Part shown: in pieces, positions 1 to 8,256 of the stretch | Layout of the letters: every line of letters starts with the position of its first letter | How positions within the stretch are numbered: the stretch's first letter is position 1 | Origin: Hymenobacter sp. DG25B | GTDB taxonomy: Bacteria > Bacteroidota > Bacteroidia > Cytophagales > Hymenobacteraceae | Assembly (NCBI RefSeq): GCF_000801315.1 | Contig: NZ_CP010056.1 | Span: 1-64,000 of the forward strand | Length of the DNA: 64,000 bases | Direction: 5' to 3' | Program-made: the position numbers and the translations under genes | The notes under the pieces: generated by a model | What the model was told of the DNA's origin: nothing | Database searches by the model: none | Seen by the model: only the letters and a program-made list of their open reading frames with translations

Positions 1-1289
1 CAGCGCCTCCGCGTTGCGAATCAAACACCCATTTTCGGCGCCTTTGCCGGTGCTCACCATAATGGCGGTGGGCGTGGCCAGTCCCAGCGCACAGGGGCAG
101 GCTATGATCAGTACAGCCACAAAGTTGACCAGGGCCAGCGGCAGGCGGGACTCCAGCGGCGCCAGATCAAACCAGAGCACAAAGGTAACGAGGGCAATGA
201 CGACCACCGTGGGCACAAAGATGCTGCTGACCTTATCAGCCAGGCGCTGAATGGGCGCGCGGCTGCCCTGGGCATCTTCCACCATCTTTACAATCTGGGA
301 AAGCATAGTTTCGGCGCCTACCTTGGTTACCCGGAAGCGGAAGGAGCCCGTCTTGTTCAGCGTAGCGCCGAAGACCGGGTCCCCTACCCCTTTTTCTACT
401 GGCAGGCTTTCCCGGTCAGCATGGCCTCATCCACGGCGGAGTGCCCTACTTCAATCAGGCCATCGGTAGCTACCTTTTCGCCGGGGCGCACTACTACCAG
501 GTCGCCGAGCTGGACCTGCTCAATGGGCACGTCTACTTCCTGGCCATCGGGGCGCACCAGGCGGGCCGTTTTGGCCTGCAGGCCTAACAGAGACTTCATG
601 GCGGCCGAGGTCTGGGTTTTGGCGCGCATCTCCAGCACCTTGCCCAGCAGAATCAGGGCAATAATGGTGGCCGTGGTATCATAGTACACCTCGGGCATCA
701 GCCCATGCTGCCGAAAGAAATGCGGCGCCAGGGTAGCAGCCAGACTGTAAAGAAATGCAGCGCCGGTACCCACGGCAATAAGCGTATCCATGTTGGCGGA
801 ACGGTGCTTAAAACCATTCCAGGCCGATGAGTAAAACTCGCGGCCGCTGTACAGCAACACCGGCAGCGTGAGTGCCAGCAGCACGTAGTTCAGCACCGGC
901 GTAGAAAGGCGGCTCATCATTTGGGGCCAGAGCATGAGCATGCTTAAAGGCATGATAATCAGGGCCAGCCCGGCCGCCACCCAGAACCGGCGCTTCAGCT
1001 TTTGATAGGCGGCGGCTTTCTGGCGGTCTATCTCGGCGCTGCGCTCTGCGGCGGAGGTATCCGGGGCGCGCTCCACCACTCCGTAGCCCGCATTTACTAC
1101 CGCTTGTTTCAGGGAGGCCGGCGTAGCCTGGGTAGGCACATAGTCGACGGTGGCTTTCTCGGTGGCGTAGTTGACCACCGCCCGCTGCACACCGGGGGTG
1201 CGACTCAGCGAATTCTCTACGGAGGCCGCACAGGAGGCACAGGTCATGCCCTCAATATCGAGCGTTTCCGTTTTTGTTTGTGGTTCCAT
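1..1289 (-). CDS. copA: Copper-translocating P1B-type ATPase (5' end of gene, frameshifted, runs off window)
   Basis: The product pumps Cu+ out of the cytoplasm across the inner membrane. It starts at 1289 with an N-terminal heavy-metal domain carrying GMTCASC, followed by paired hydrophobic segments and the actuator domain. After the DEAMLTG stretch the reading frame breaks at 411-413. Adding one G on the coding strand restores the conserved TGES phosphatase motif and the frame continues to the window edge, including the membrane CPC ion-binding motif (about 86-98). The phosphorylation DKTGT and the ATP-binding domain lie outside the window. The CopZ-like gene at 1578 is divergent, so both probably share a copper-responsive control region at 1290-1577. 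The frameshift may be a base-calling error, since both halves are well conserved. Copper rather than another soft metal is inferred from the CPC motif and the HMA type. Confidence 0.9.
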
Positions 1290-1577
1290 CAGTATATCTA
1301 AAAGTCGGCGTTTTTAAGCCTGAATCAGTCAAAACAGAAGCACTGACCGGCCTTACAAAGAAACAACCTGCACGAACGTGAGTTCTTACGTAATCCGGCT
1401 TCAGACTTACATAATTTGCCGGGGTGCTTTTGCCTGACGCCTCCGCAGAATAGCCCTGGGCCTTGCATAATCTTGCAAGTTCGCGGCACAATTGCGTACC
1501 TGATTAGGGGCACTGAGCCGTACTTTTGAGCGTTTACTTACCGGCTGGACTTTCCGGCTTTATCAAATTTAAGCTCC
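1290..1577. other. Divergent intergenic region between copA and copZ-like gene
   Basis: About 290 bases between two divergent copper genes. It must hold both promoters. No CueR-type or CopY-type operator was recognised, and the short open frames here have no protein-like composition. Confidence 0.4.
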
Positions 1578-1787
1578 ATGAAAACGCTTCAGTTCAAGAC
1601 CAATATCAATTGTGGGGGCTGCATTAAGGCAGTAACGCCCGCCCTCAATCAGGAAGCCGGTGCTGGAAACTGGCAGGTGGATACCGCCAACCCGGATAAG
1701 ATTTTAACGGTTACTACCGACCAACTAACCGCTGAGCAAATTGTAGCCGTAGTTGAAAACGCCGGCTTTGAGATTCAGGCGGCCTAG
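1578..1787 (+). CDS. Small heavy-metal-associated (HMA) domain protein, CopZ-like copper chaperone
   Basis: A 69-residue protein consisting of one HMA fold. The metal-binding loop near the N terminus is NCGGC, close to the usual CxxC of copper chaperones but with Gly-Gly between the cysteines. The remainder (a Gln/Asp/Thr-rich middle and an AEQIVAVVENAGFEIQ end) matches the last helix and strand of the ferredoxin-like HMA fold. It lies divergent to the copper ATPase and is followed at once by a strong terminator, so it is a single-gene transcript. It probably carries Cu+ to the ATPase N-terminal domain; that partnership is inferred from position and family. Confidence 0.85.
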   Translation: MKTLQFKTNINCGGCIKAVTPALNQEAGAGNWQVDTANPDKILTVTTDQLTAEQIVAVVENAGFEIQAA

Positions 1788-1812
1788 CTCTCCCCTGCCT
1801 TCTTCAGAAAAA

Positions 1813-1838
1813 CGCCCGGAAAAACCGGGCGTTTTTTT
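1813..1838 (+). terminator. Rho-independent terminator of the HMA gene
   Basis: Perfect 7-bp GC stem CGCCCGG/CCGGGCG with an AAAAA loop, followed by seven T residues, 26 bases after the stop codon. Confidence 0.9.
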
Positions 1839-2051
1839 ACAGTTTGCTGACCAAAAATCCGTTCTGAGTAGCTAGTTTTTCTGCCTGTCAAAGTGCTTTA
1901 TCTGGAATTTTAGATGATTCCGCGGCTCTGGCTTCATTAACTTAACCTCCCCTGCCGGACATTTTAATTTCAATGAAAGCTTGCCCCTAGCCTTCTGTTG
2001 CGTTCATTTGAGGTCGACAGACAAATTCTCTCCCATTAACGGTGCTGATGT

Positions 2052-3111
2052 ATGGCCGCTTCCAGGCAGAAAACCTCCATTCGCGACATAGCTCAGTTAC
2101 TTGGCCTGTCCACCTCCACGGTTTCGCGGGGGCTGGCCGACCATAAGGACATCAGCGAGGCTACCAAGGAGCGGATCCGGCAGAAAGCGCAGGAGCTCAA
2201 CTACCGGCCCAACCAGCTGGCCGCCGCCCTGCGCAAAGGCCACAGCAAAACCCTGGGCGTCATTGTACCGCACATCAACGGTTACTTTTTTCCGGCTGTG
2301 ATGAATGGCATCGAAAAAATAGCCACCCAAGAAGGTTTTACGCTGATGATGTGCCCAGTCGAATGAGGACTTTCGGCGGGAGCAGCAGAACATTGAGGCC
2401 CTGCTGGCGGCTCAGGTAGAGGGAATTCTTATCTCGGTTTCGGCCACAACCTTCAGCGAAACCCACCATTTTGAGCAGGTCCGTCAACAGGGAACCCCGC
2501 TGGTTTTCTTTGACCGGATGCCCGAGCTGCCTCAATCTATGGCGGTTATTCTGGATGACTTTCAGGGGGCCTACCAGGCCGTGCGGCATCTGATAGAGCA
2601 AGGCTGCACCCGCATTGCCCACCTGGCGGGCCCGCAGCACCTGAATACCAGCCGTAACCGTTTTTTAGGCTACAAAGCGGCTCTGGAGGCGCACGGCCTT
2701 CCTTTTGATGAGCAGTGGGTATACGCACTGCCGGCGCTTACCCACGATGCCGGCCGCCTGGGCATGCAGCATTTGCTGGCCCAGATACCGCCGCTGGATG
2801 CCGTGTTTGCGGCCTATGCCATTCCTACGGTGGGCGCCCTGGAGGTTTTGCGGGAGAAATCTAAGCGCGTGCCCCAGGATATTGCCCTAGCCTGTTTCAG
2901 TAATGAGCCCTTCACCACTATGATTCAGCCGCAACTGACCGTGGTAGACCAGCGCGCCGAGCAAATGGGCGAAACGGCCGTGCGGCTTTTTCTGCAGCTG
3001 CTTAAGCGGGGTCCCTCCTACGTGCCGCCTCACCTGGTGCTAAAACCGGAACTTATTATTCGTGAGTCCTCGCTGCATCGTTCCCAGGAAGCCCGGCCTT
3101 TAAAATCATAG
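2052..3111 (+). CDS. LacI/GalR family transcriptional regulator (frameshifted)
   Basis: A LacI-type repressor with an N-terminal helix-turn-helix (SIRDIAQLLGLSTSTVSRGL) followed by the hinge region (YRPNQLAAALRKG) and a periplasmic-binding-like sugar-sensing domain. The frame breaks at 2354-2356, where a run of three C has one base too many: removing one C joins the two parts into a normal 352-residue repressor that ends with a typical LacI C terminus (ELIIRESS). As written the protein would stop after about 104 residues, leaving a lone DNA-binding head. No sugar operon lies next to it, so its targets are unknown. The lesion is probably a sequence error, because the downstream part is intact. 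Confidence 0.88.
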
Positions 3112-3792
3112 CTCAGCGGCTATAGCAACAAGGGTTTAGTATAACGCAGCAGGGTCAGGTGCGGTCCTAGTTTTTTTTTTGTGTTGGCGGAAAGCCAGGC
3201 TTTTTTTGCGGATACCTACTTCCAGGCAATCTTCCTAGTGCCGCTGTGCCCCGCCGGCATGCTTAGCCCTAAGGTTTTGCTGGTGGCCCCGCACCAGCGC
3301 TTGTCCCGCCAGTATCATTACTGCTTGGCTAAAGTTTGGCTCTTCTTACTGGGCACGGTGGGCGTTATCACCAGCCCCAATCTCGAAGGGAAACTATTAC
3401 CTGGGGTTTAGGAGAGCAGCAATCATCTCATCGGGTTTAACTTTAAAAAGGCTACTGCTTCCTGCAGGTAATGGAGTATTTGACCGCAGTTGCCGGTGTT
3501 GGCATATGCGGTTTTGGTGTACGTTTTGGGTTGGTAAACTCGACGTACAGCAGGGGTCTGAGATGGTAATCTCGCATTGTATTGGTTGAAATTTTTTCTT
3601 ACTGGTCCCAGACTTTCCGCTTCCTTGCGGCACCTGCCAGTCCCGCTTTTGGGCACATTTCTGGCCCTACCGCCCTGCTTTTTGACTGCTTCCTCATTGC
3701 GTTTTCGCAGCACTTTTAGCGCTATCTATTTCCTCCACCGCTACGTTGGGGTGATGGTTTCCAACCCTTCTTTGAGGTTATGTATCAGGATA
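3112..3792. other. Non-coding or decayed stretch after the LacI gene
   Basis: No convincing gene. A plus-strand open frame at 3181-3411 (76 codons) is hydrophobic but unlike any family I know. On the minus strand, short protein-like pieces in different frames (for example around 3420-3600) could be the continuation of the broken gene at 3793-4092. A run of ten T lies at about 3171-3180. Confidence 0.35.
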
Positions 3793-4092
3793 TCATTCAG
3801 GCACAGCATATACTTTTGCATCAGGCGCTTCTGCTGCCTGCTCCTGGAAAGTCCCAAATATCCGGGCACCCACCTCCTTTATCTGTTACAGGATGTACTG
3901 CTCTTCGCGGACTTCCGTCTCGCGCGGGTCCACGCCCCTGGTAGTAAATTACTCCATCGTCGCGCTGGCGTACACGCCTAGGCTCGCTCATACTTCGGCC
4001 TCCGCCGCTTTCTCGTCGGGGTTATTGTTATGAGTTACCCGCTTGCTTAGCCCTGTACTCATCAGACACTTTACATTAGGCTTACGGGCCAT
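3793..4092 (-). pseudogene. Decayed coding region of unknown family
   Basis: Starting from ATG at 4092, one frame reads MARKPNVKCLMSTG and continues with hydrophilic, helix-prone sequence for 99 codons, interrupted by stop codons at 3988-3990 and two later TAA codons. Related helical text (KRLMQKYMLCLNDILIH) continues in another frame toward 3700. Several stops and a shift point to a real relic rather than a sequencing error. It lies between the LacI gene and the replicon module, so it may be a decayed plasmid gene. The family is not recognised. Confidence 0.3.
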
Positions 4093-4293
4093 AGTTAATT
4101 CTTTAAATCAGCCACTTAGCCCTCACTGGGCCGACAAATCAGCTACGAGAGCTTATAAAACACTCAATCCTAATGCGTTAGCAGTGGAATCAGGTTGTTC
4201 TTCTTGCTAAGCCTCTTTTCCTTAAGCTTTCTTTAAATGGAATTGGTTAAAAGTAGTCAGACACACTTTCTAGCGTTAGTAAATGGTTGCTGC

Positions 4294-4353
4294 GCTGATG
4301 GTTTCTTATTGCCCATCCTGGCCGCTGATGGTTTCTTATTGCCCATCCTGGCC
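4294..4353. repeat. Tandem duplication of a 30-bp unit
   Basis: Two identical, directly adjacent 30-bp copies (4294-4323 and 4324-4353) beginning GCTGATGGTTTC and ending CCATCCTGGCC. The unit keeps a 30-base multiple of three, but I see no credible gene around it. Confidence 0.9.
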
Positions 4354-4521
4354 TTCCCCCTCCCGACGTTGAGTGCTACTGATAATCCGAGGGACCCCGG
4401 CTTTTCTAATGAGTTGCCGGAGCAAGGTTTACCGGATCCGCAATCCAACGCCAGCCGCTGTAGCAGCCAGCTGAATGCTCCCTCCTTTTCTAATTGAGTC
4501 AATGCACGTTGTGAACTTCAC

Positions 4522-4984
4522 CACTTCACTACTTAAATACTTCTCTTCTTCGCTACCTATATAATTTATTCATTTCGTCTTCTGCTCAGGCGTTGATGCA
4601 TTATCTACTGAATTTTACTCACCACTTTACTACTTCGCTACTTTTCTACTTTATTATCTAAATCAATCACTCATACATTTTTTATTTATTCACCACTTAA
4701 ATACTTCGCTACTTCTATTAATAATAACTTCGCTACCTTTGGGCTTTGTTATTTTTTTTACAGTTCACTACTTAGATATATTTACACTTCGCTACTTCTA
4801 TTTATAAATACATGGCTACTTAACTTCATTAATATTTCACTACATAGACATATTACCACTTCACTCTTTTAATATTTTACTACCTAGCTACTTATATTTT
4901 TAACCACCTGGATACTTAAATCTTTCTCTATATCACTACTTATATTTATAGATACCTGGCTACTTCTTCACTTTATTCTATATT
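4522..4984 (+). repeat. AT-rich array of octamers in 8-bp phase, candidate plasmid centromere (parS-like)
   Basis: The 460 bases before parA are built from degenerate octamers with the consensus TACTTNNC, all in the same orientation. About nineteen copies keep a TAC[TCA]T core. The phase is strict: eight octamers from 4522, eight from 4623, six from 4694, and then 28 in a row from 4761 to 4984 without a single slip; only short spacers interrupt between blocks. Typical strings are TACTTCGC, TACCTGGC, TACTTCTA and CACTTCAC. Base composition is far more AT-rich than the flanks. Arrays with regular short period placed upstream of parA are known centromeres for ribbon-helix-helix adaptors (for ParG of TP228, 4-bp boxes with 4-bp spacers). 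The function here is inferred. Confidence 0.7.
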
Positions 4985-5034
4985 TGCTTCTGCCTCCTGC
5001 TCATCCCTGGGAGCAACCCTAAACCAGACCCACA

Positions 5035-5832
5035 ATGCCCGTTTCTAAAATCATCAGTTTTGCTACCCAAAAAGGAGGGTCTGGCAAATCCACGCTGGCC
5101 CTGGTGCTGGCCGCGCCCCTGGCAATTGACTATGGCCTTAAAGTGGCCATCCTGGACTGTGACTACCAGCAAAGCATTGTAAAGACCCGCGAACAGCGGG
5201 ACGCCCACAACCTGGCCCTGCTGCAGGAGGCCGACCCAACTGCGAGCTACCCTTATGATGTCTTTCCCATTGCACTGGACAAGATCTTCGAGTTCATCGA
5301 TGATCCGGCGCATGATTACGACCTGGTCATCATCGATGTACCGGGCCGGGCTGATGGGGATGATGTTTTCAATGCTCTCACAACCTGTGACGCGGTGATA
5401 GTGCCTATGGTGGCGGATTACCTGGACCGGGCCTCTACGGCCGAGTTTATGGGCATCCTGGAAGCTATTAAGCAGTCTGCGGTGGAAGCTCACTTGGAGT
5501 TTCAATACTATGGCTTATCCACCAAGCGGTTTGCCGGCCAGCGCGAGGAGAAGGAGATGGATGAGTACATCGACGGGCTGGGTTTGTCGCGCTTTGATTC
5601 TTTTTTAAGCCATCGGACAGCCTACAAGCGGGCTTCCACGCTTTATAGCCTCCTGAACCCCGCATACCGGGCTTACGCCGGGGGCAACAAGGACACGAGT
5701 GATGAAATCTGCCGGGTGTGCGAGGAGCTGATTGAGCGCCTGGGTCTGCCCAACCGCCAGGCCCAGGCGGAAGCGGCGCCGCAGGTAAGCACGGCCGTAA
5801 TTCCCTCCACTTCAACCATTGAAACTGAGTAA
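5035..5832 (+). CDS. parA: ParA-family partition ATPase
   Basis: A 265-residue cytosolic ATPase that would position plasmid copies on the nucleoid. The N terminus has the deviant Walker A box KGGSGKST (residues about 13-20), then the A' region (AILDCDYQQS) and a Walker B-like strand (LVIIDVPG). There is no N-terminal helix-turn-helix, so it is of the short (type Ib-like) class that leaves DNA recognition and autoregulation to the partner protein. The C-terminal 25 residues are Ala/Gln-rich and likely flexible. The stop codon overlaps the start of the next gene by one base (TAATG), and the phased octamer array ends about 50 bases upstream. Chromosomal Soj proteins are longer-range relatives; the setting next to a Rep gene argues for a plasmid role. 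Confidence 0.92.
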   Translation: MPVSKIISFATQKGGSGKSTLALVLAAPLAIDYGLKVAILDCDYQQSIVKTREQRDAHNLALLQEADPTASYPYDVFPIALDKIFEFIDDPAHDYDLVIIDVPGRADGDDVFNALTTCDAVIVPMVADYLDRASTAEFMGILEAIKQSAVEAHLEFQYYGLSTKRFAGQREEKEMDEYIDGLGLSRFDSFLSHRTAYKRASTLYSLLNPAYRAYAGGNKDTSDEICRVCEELIERLGLPNRQAQAEAAPQVSTAVIPSTSTIETE

Positions 5833-6284
5833 TGGCTATTCCAATTCAGAACCCTAAGATTCCTACCCGCCGCGGACCAATTCCCGTTTCCGAGGAGGCG
5901 CGCAGCCAGGCCCGGGCCAACATGGGAGGGGAGCAGGTAAAAACAGTGTTGCCGGTTCCGGCTGAAGCTCCCGCCGCGGCACCGGCACCTACGGCTGCTC
6001 CTACAGTTGCCCCAGCCCCGGCGGCCACGGCGCCTGCACCGGCGCAAAAAGCTCCAGTGGCCGCACGGCGGGGCCGCAAACCCGCGCCGCCGGAAGCTGT
6101 ACCGATGGAGACGGAGCGTTCCGTGAAAATACCCGAATCCGTGTGGGATGAAATCCGTCTGGCGCTAGTGCTGCTTCCCAAAGGCCAGGACTCTCCGGCC
6201 AGCATCAAGGCCTACCTGGTAGCCGCCCACCGCGTTTACGATGCCTCACTGCGCAAAGCTGGCAAGCTACCACCTGTCAAGTAG
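5832..6284 (+). CDS. Small ParA partner, putative centromere-binding adaptor
   Basis: A 150-residue protein translated from a start that overlaps the parA stop. Three parts are visible: a basic N terminus (1-35), an Ala/Pro linker of about 40 residues (42-78), and a folded C-terminal part (95-145). Residues 79-84 read RRGRKP, resembling an AT-hook core, which binds AT-rich minor grooves. The C-terminal part starts with a strand-like ERSVKIPESVWDEIR followed by two helices, as expected of a ribbon-helix-helix or similar small DNA-binding fold. Position, size and composition fit the ParB-equivalent of a short-ParA system. The fold assignment is an inference from pattern, not from a recognised family. 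Confidence 0.6.
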   Translation: MAIPIQNPKIPTRRGPIPVSEEARSQARANMGGEQVKTVLPVPAEAPAAAPAPTAAPTVAPAPAATAPAPAQKAPVAARRGRKPAPPEAVPMETERSVKIPESVWDEIRLALVLLPKGQDSPASIKAYLVAAHRVYDASLRKAGKLPPVK

Positions 6285-6315
6285 AGGAGTGGTACTTCTT
6301 CTCAAGGACCAAAAG

Positions 6316-6338
6316 CAGCCTCTTCGGGGGCTGTTTTT
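6316..6338 (+). terminator. Terminator of the parA operon
   Basis: Seven-bp stem CAGCCTC/GGGGCTG closed by a TTCG tetraloop, followed by TTTTT, about 30 bases after the adaptor stop codon. Confidence 0.85.
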
Positions 6339-6579
6339 GTTGGAGGCGGTAGGGTAGGGGAGGGGTATGCAGGTCTGGCCGGCGAATTGTTTAGGTTATT
6401 CGCCCCGGGCGTCCGCTGCACACGACCTCGGCGTGCGCCTCGCTGAGCCGATGGTTCCGCAGCCTTCGTACATCCCGCCAGCAGGCCGCTTCTGAACTTA
6501 TGCTGGGACTATGCATGGTAACGTGCCTGATAATGGAGGCGACGATAGGGTGGGGGAGGGGGAAGCAGCTAGATTATGG

Positions 6580-7134
6580 GTGCCATTTTTCACGTAGATA
6601 GCTAAAAGCCGGCTACAAGCTACGGGGCAGCAGAGTGCCATTTTTCACGCAGATGCCCGGGGAGATTATACCAGTGGCGCCGTTTGCGGCCCGGGAACCA
6701 AAAAACTTACCCTAAAAGCTTTAAAAAGGGTTTTTCCTATATAATCCTTTCCTGAAAGCACTGACTCTTTTCTCTTCTTCAACTTCATAAAACCGAACAT
6801 CTTCTGTTTTTCTTAAGCTATTCTATTTATATTCTATATTCAGGGGGCTGTAACTCTTTGATTAACAGCAGATAAAACCGGTTTTCTGCGTGAAAAACGG
6901 CACTCTGCTGCGTGAAAAATGGCACTCTCCTACGTGAAGGATGGCACCATCTACGTGAAAAACGGCACTGTAAAGCGTGAAGGATGGCACTCCTACGTGA
7001 AAAATGGCACTTCAGGGGCGGCGTACCCCGGTTGTAAGGCTGCGGATGCGGCCGGTCATCTACGTGAAAAATGGCACTGTCGGGCTGGCTGGGCCCGGTA
7101 ACTTAGGCTTGTTGATCTACGTGAAAAATGGCAC
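6580..7134. repeat. Iterons and AT-rich region: candidate plasmid replication origin
   Basis: A 17-bp repeat with consensus TACGTGAAAAATGGCAC occurs eight times on the plus strand, starting at 6887, 6909, 6931, 6952, 6974, 6994, 7061 and 7118. The first six are spaced 20-22 bases apart, about two helical turns. Two further copies are inverted, at 6580-6596 and 6635-6651. Between the two sets lies an AT-rich stretch (about 6710-6850), a plausible DNA-unwinding element. The Rep initiator gene follows directly. Iterons of this size and spacing next to a Rep_3 gene are the standard form of a theta-replicating plasmid origin. Confidence 0.88.
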
Positions 7135-7147
7135 TCACTTTTCTTTT

Positions 7148-7173
7148 GCGTGAAAGGAGGTATCTTTTCACGC
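7148..7173. promoter_or_regulatory. Inverted half-iterons, likely Rep autoregulatory operator
   Basis: GCGTGAAA (7148-7155) and TTTCACGC (7166-7173) form an inverted pair of iteron halves at the 5' end of rep. Iteron-plasmid initiators commonly repress themselves as dimers at such inverted half-sites. Confidence 0.6.
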
Positions 7174-8256
7174 TCATCCGTATATCTTCGTGTAATTCCC
7201 TTTTACCCTTTCGCTTATCTGCTAGTGGCGGTTACTCCTGCTCCCCTGTATCCCCGGGCCTACCAGGCCAATGCTCTGGTGCGCGCCCCATTGAAGCTGA
7301 CCCATGTGGAAGCGCGCATTTTTGCGCTGGCCCTGGGGTGTATTCATCAGGACCAGACTGAGCTGCCCGGTATTTCGATTCCCCTAAGCCGGGTAATGAC
7401 CCAGAAAAAGGGCGGCAGCGTGTACGAGACAATCCGGGATGCCTGCAAGAGCCTGATGTCGAAGGTCGTCAGCATAGAGTCCCAGACGGGCAACAAGAAG
7501 CGCTTTACGGCTTATTCCATTATCAGCTATATCGATTTGAACGAGGGAACCGGCTACCTGACCGGGAACTTCGCCCCTGAGATCAAGCCCTTTCTGTTGC
7601 AGCTGGCCGAGCAGTACACCCACGTAGAGATTGAGACCCTGCTTACGCTCAAGTCGGCGCATGCCCATCGACTCTACTGGCTGCTCAAGTCCTGGGATGA
7701 CGTGGGACTGTGGGAAGTTGACTTTGACACCCTGCGCAAGCAGGTGCTTGGGGATGATAACGATGTCACCTACACGCTCTTCTACGATTTTAAGCGCTAC
7801 GTGCTGGAGCCGGCTCTGCGGGAGTTGCATTCCCTGGGGTGGGAGGTAACCTACGAGCCCGTGAAGGAAGGCAAGAAAGTAAAGGGCGTACGCTTTTCTA
7901 TTCCCAAGCCGCAGGTCCGCATCCAGGAGGGCGGGCTGGAGGAGCGCCCCACCCGTACCGCTGGCAAAGCCCGCCTCGCCGAAAAGCAAATGAGCCTGCC
8001 CCTGTCGGGTGAACTGCTCACCCTGCAGCAGCGCATCGTAACCCGGCTGCAGAAGCTGCGAATGACAGCCGCTCAGATTCAACACGTGTTAGAGTTTGTG
8101 GGTGATGATGAGGTCAAGATTGCCCGCCTGATGAAAGTAACTCACCCGCTGCTGCGCGATTTTGAGGCGGGCAACAAGGTATTTGATAACCTTGGAGGCG
8201 CCGCCATCAACATCCTTAAGTCTGAGTTTCCCGGGCTTTATGCCACGCTCAAATAA
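7150..8256 (+). CDS. Replication initiator protein, Rep_3 (RepB-like) family
   Basis: A protein of up to 368 residues with the two winged-helix layout of iteron-plasmid initiators. The first domain begins near ANALVRAPLKLTHVEARIFALALG and includes the FLLQLAEQYTHVEIETLLTL and SAHAHRLYWLLKSW helices. The second winged helix spans roughly residues 190-265 (FDTLRKQVLGDD, YDFKRYVLEPALREL). The C-terminal part after an Arg/Ala linker is variable. It would bind the iterons just upstream and recruit the helicase. The start is uncertain: the longest frame begins with GTG inside the inverted half-iteron site, and a later GTG at 7226 would leave that site upstream, as expected for an operator. Confidence 0.88.
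   Translation: MKGGIFSRSSVYLRVIPFYPFAYLLVAVTPAPLYPRAYQANALVRAPLKLTHVEARIFALALGCIHQDQTELPGISIPLSRVMTQKKGGSVYETIRDACKSLMSKVVSIESQTGNKKRFTAYSIISYIDLNEGTGYLTGNFAPEIKPFLLQLAEQYTHVEIETLLTLKSAHAHRLYWLLKSWDDVGLWEVDFDTLRKQVLGDDNDVTYTLFYDFKRYVLEPALRELHSLGWEVTYEPVKEGKKVKGVRFSIPKPQVRIQEGGLEERPTRTAGKARLAEKQMSLPLSGELLTLQQRIVTRLQKLRMTAAQIQHVLEFVGDDEVKIARLMKVTHPLLRDFEAGNKVFDNLGGAAINILKSEFPGLYATLK

Noticed and set aside
1252..1513. Short minus-strand frames between the two copper genes
   Set aside because: Cys/Lys/Ser-rich random text in the divergent promoter region; no start context.
4237..4497. 86-codon plus-strand frame containing the 30-bp duplication
   Set aside because: Composition is Ser/Pro/Leu random-like and no homologue comes to mind; the duplication alone does not make it a gene.
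4522..4984. CRISPR array
   Set aside because: The repeat unit is 8 bp and degenerate with no unique spacers of 30-40 bp; there are no cas genes nearby.
5832..6284. Classic ParB/Spo0J
   Set aside because: No ParB nuclease/CTPase motif (GERRxRA) or HTH block; the protein is far too short and of different layout.
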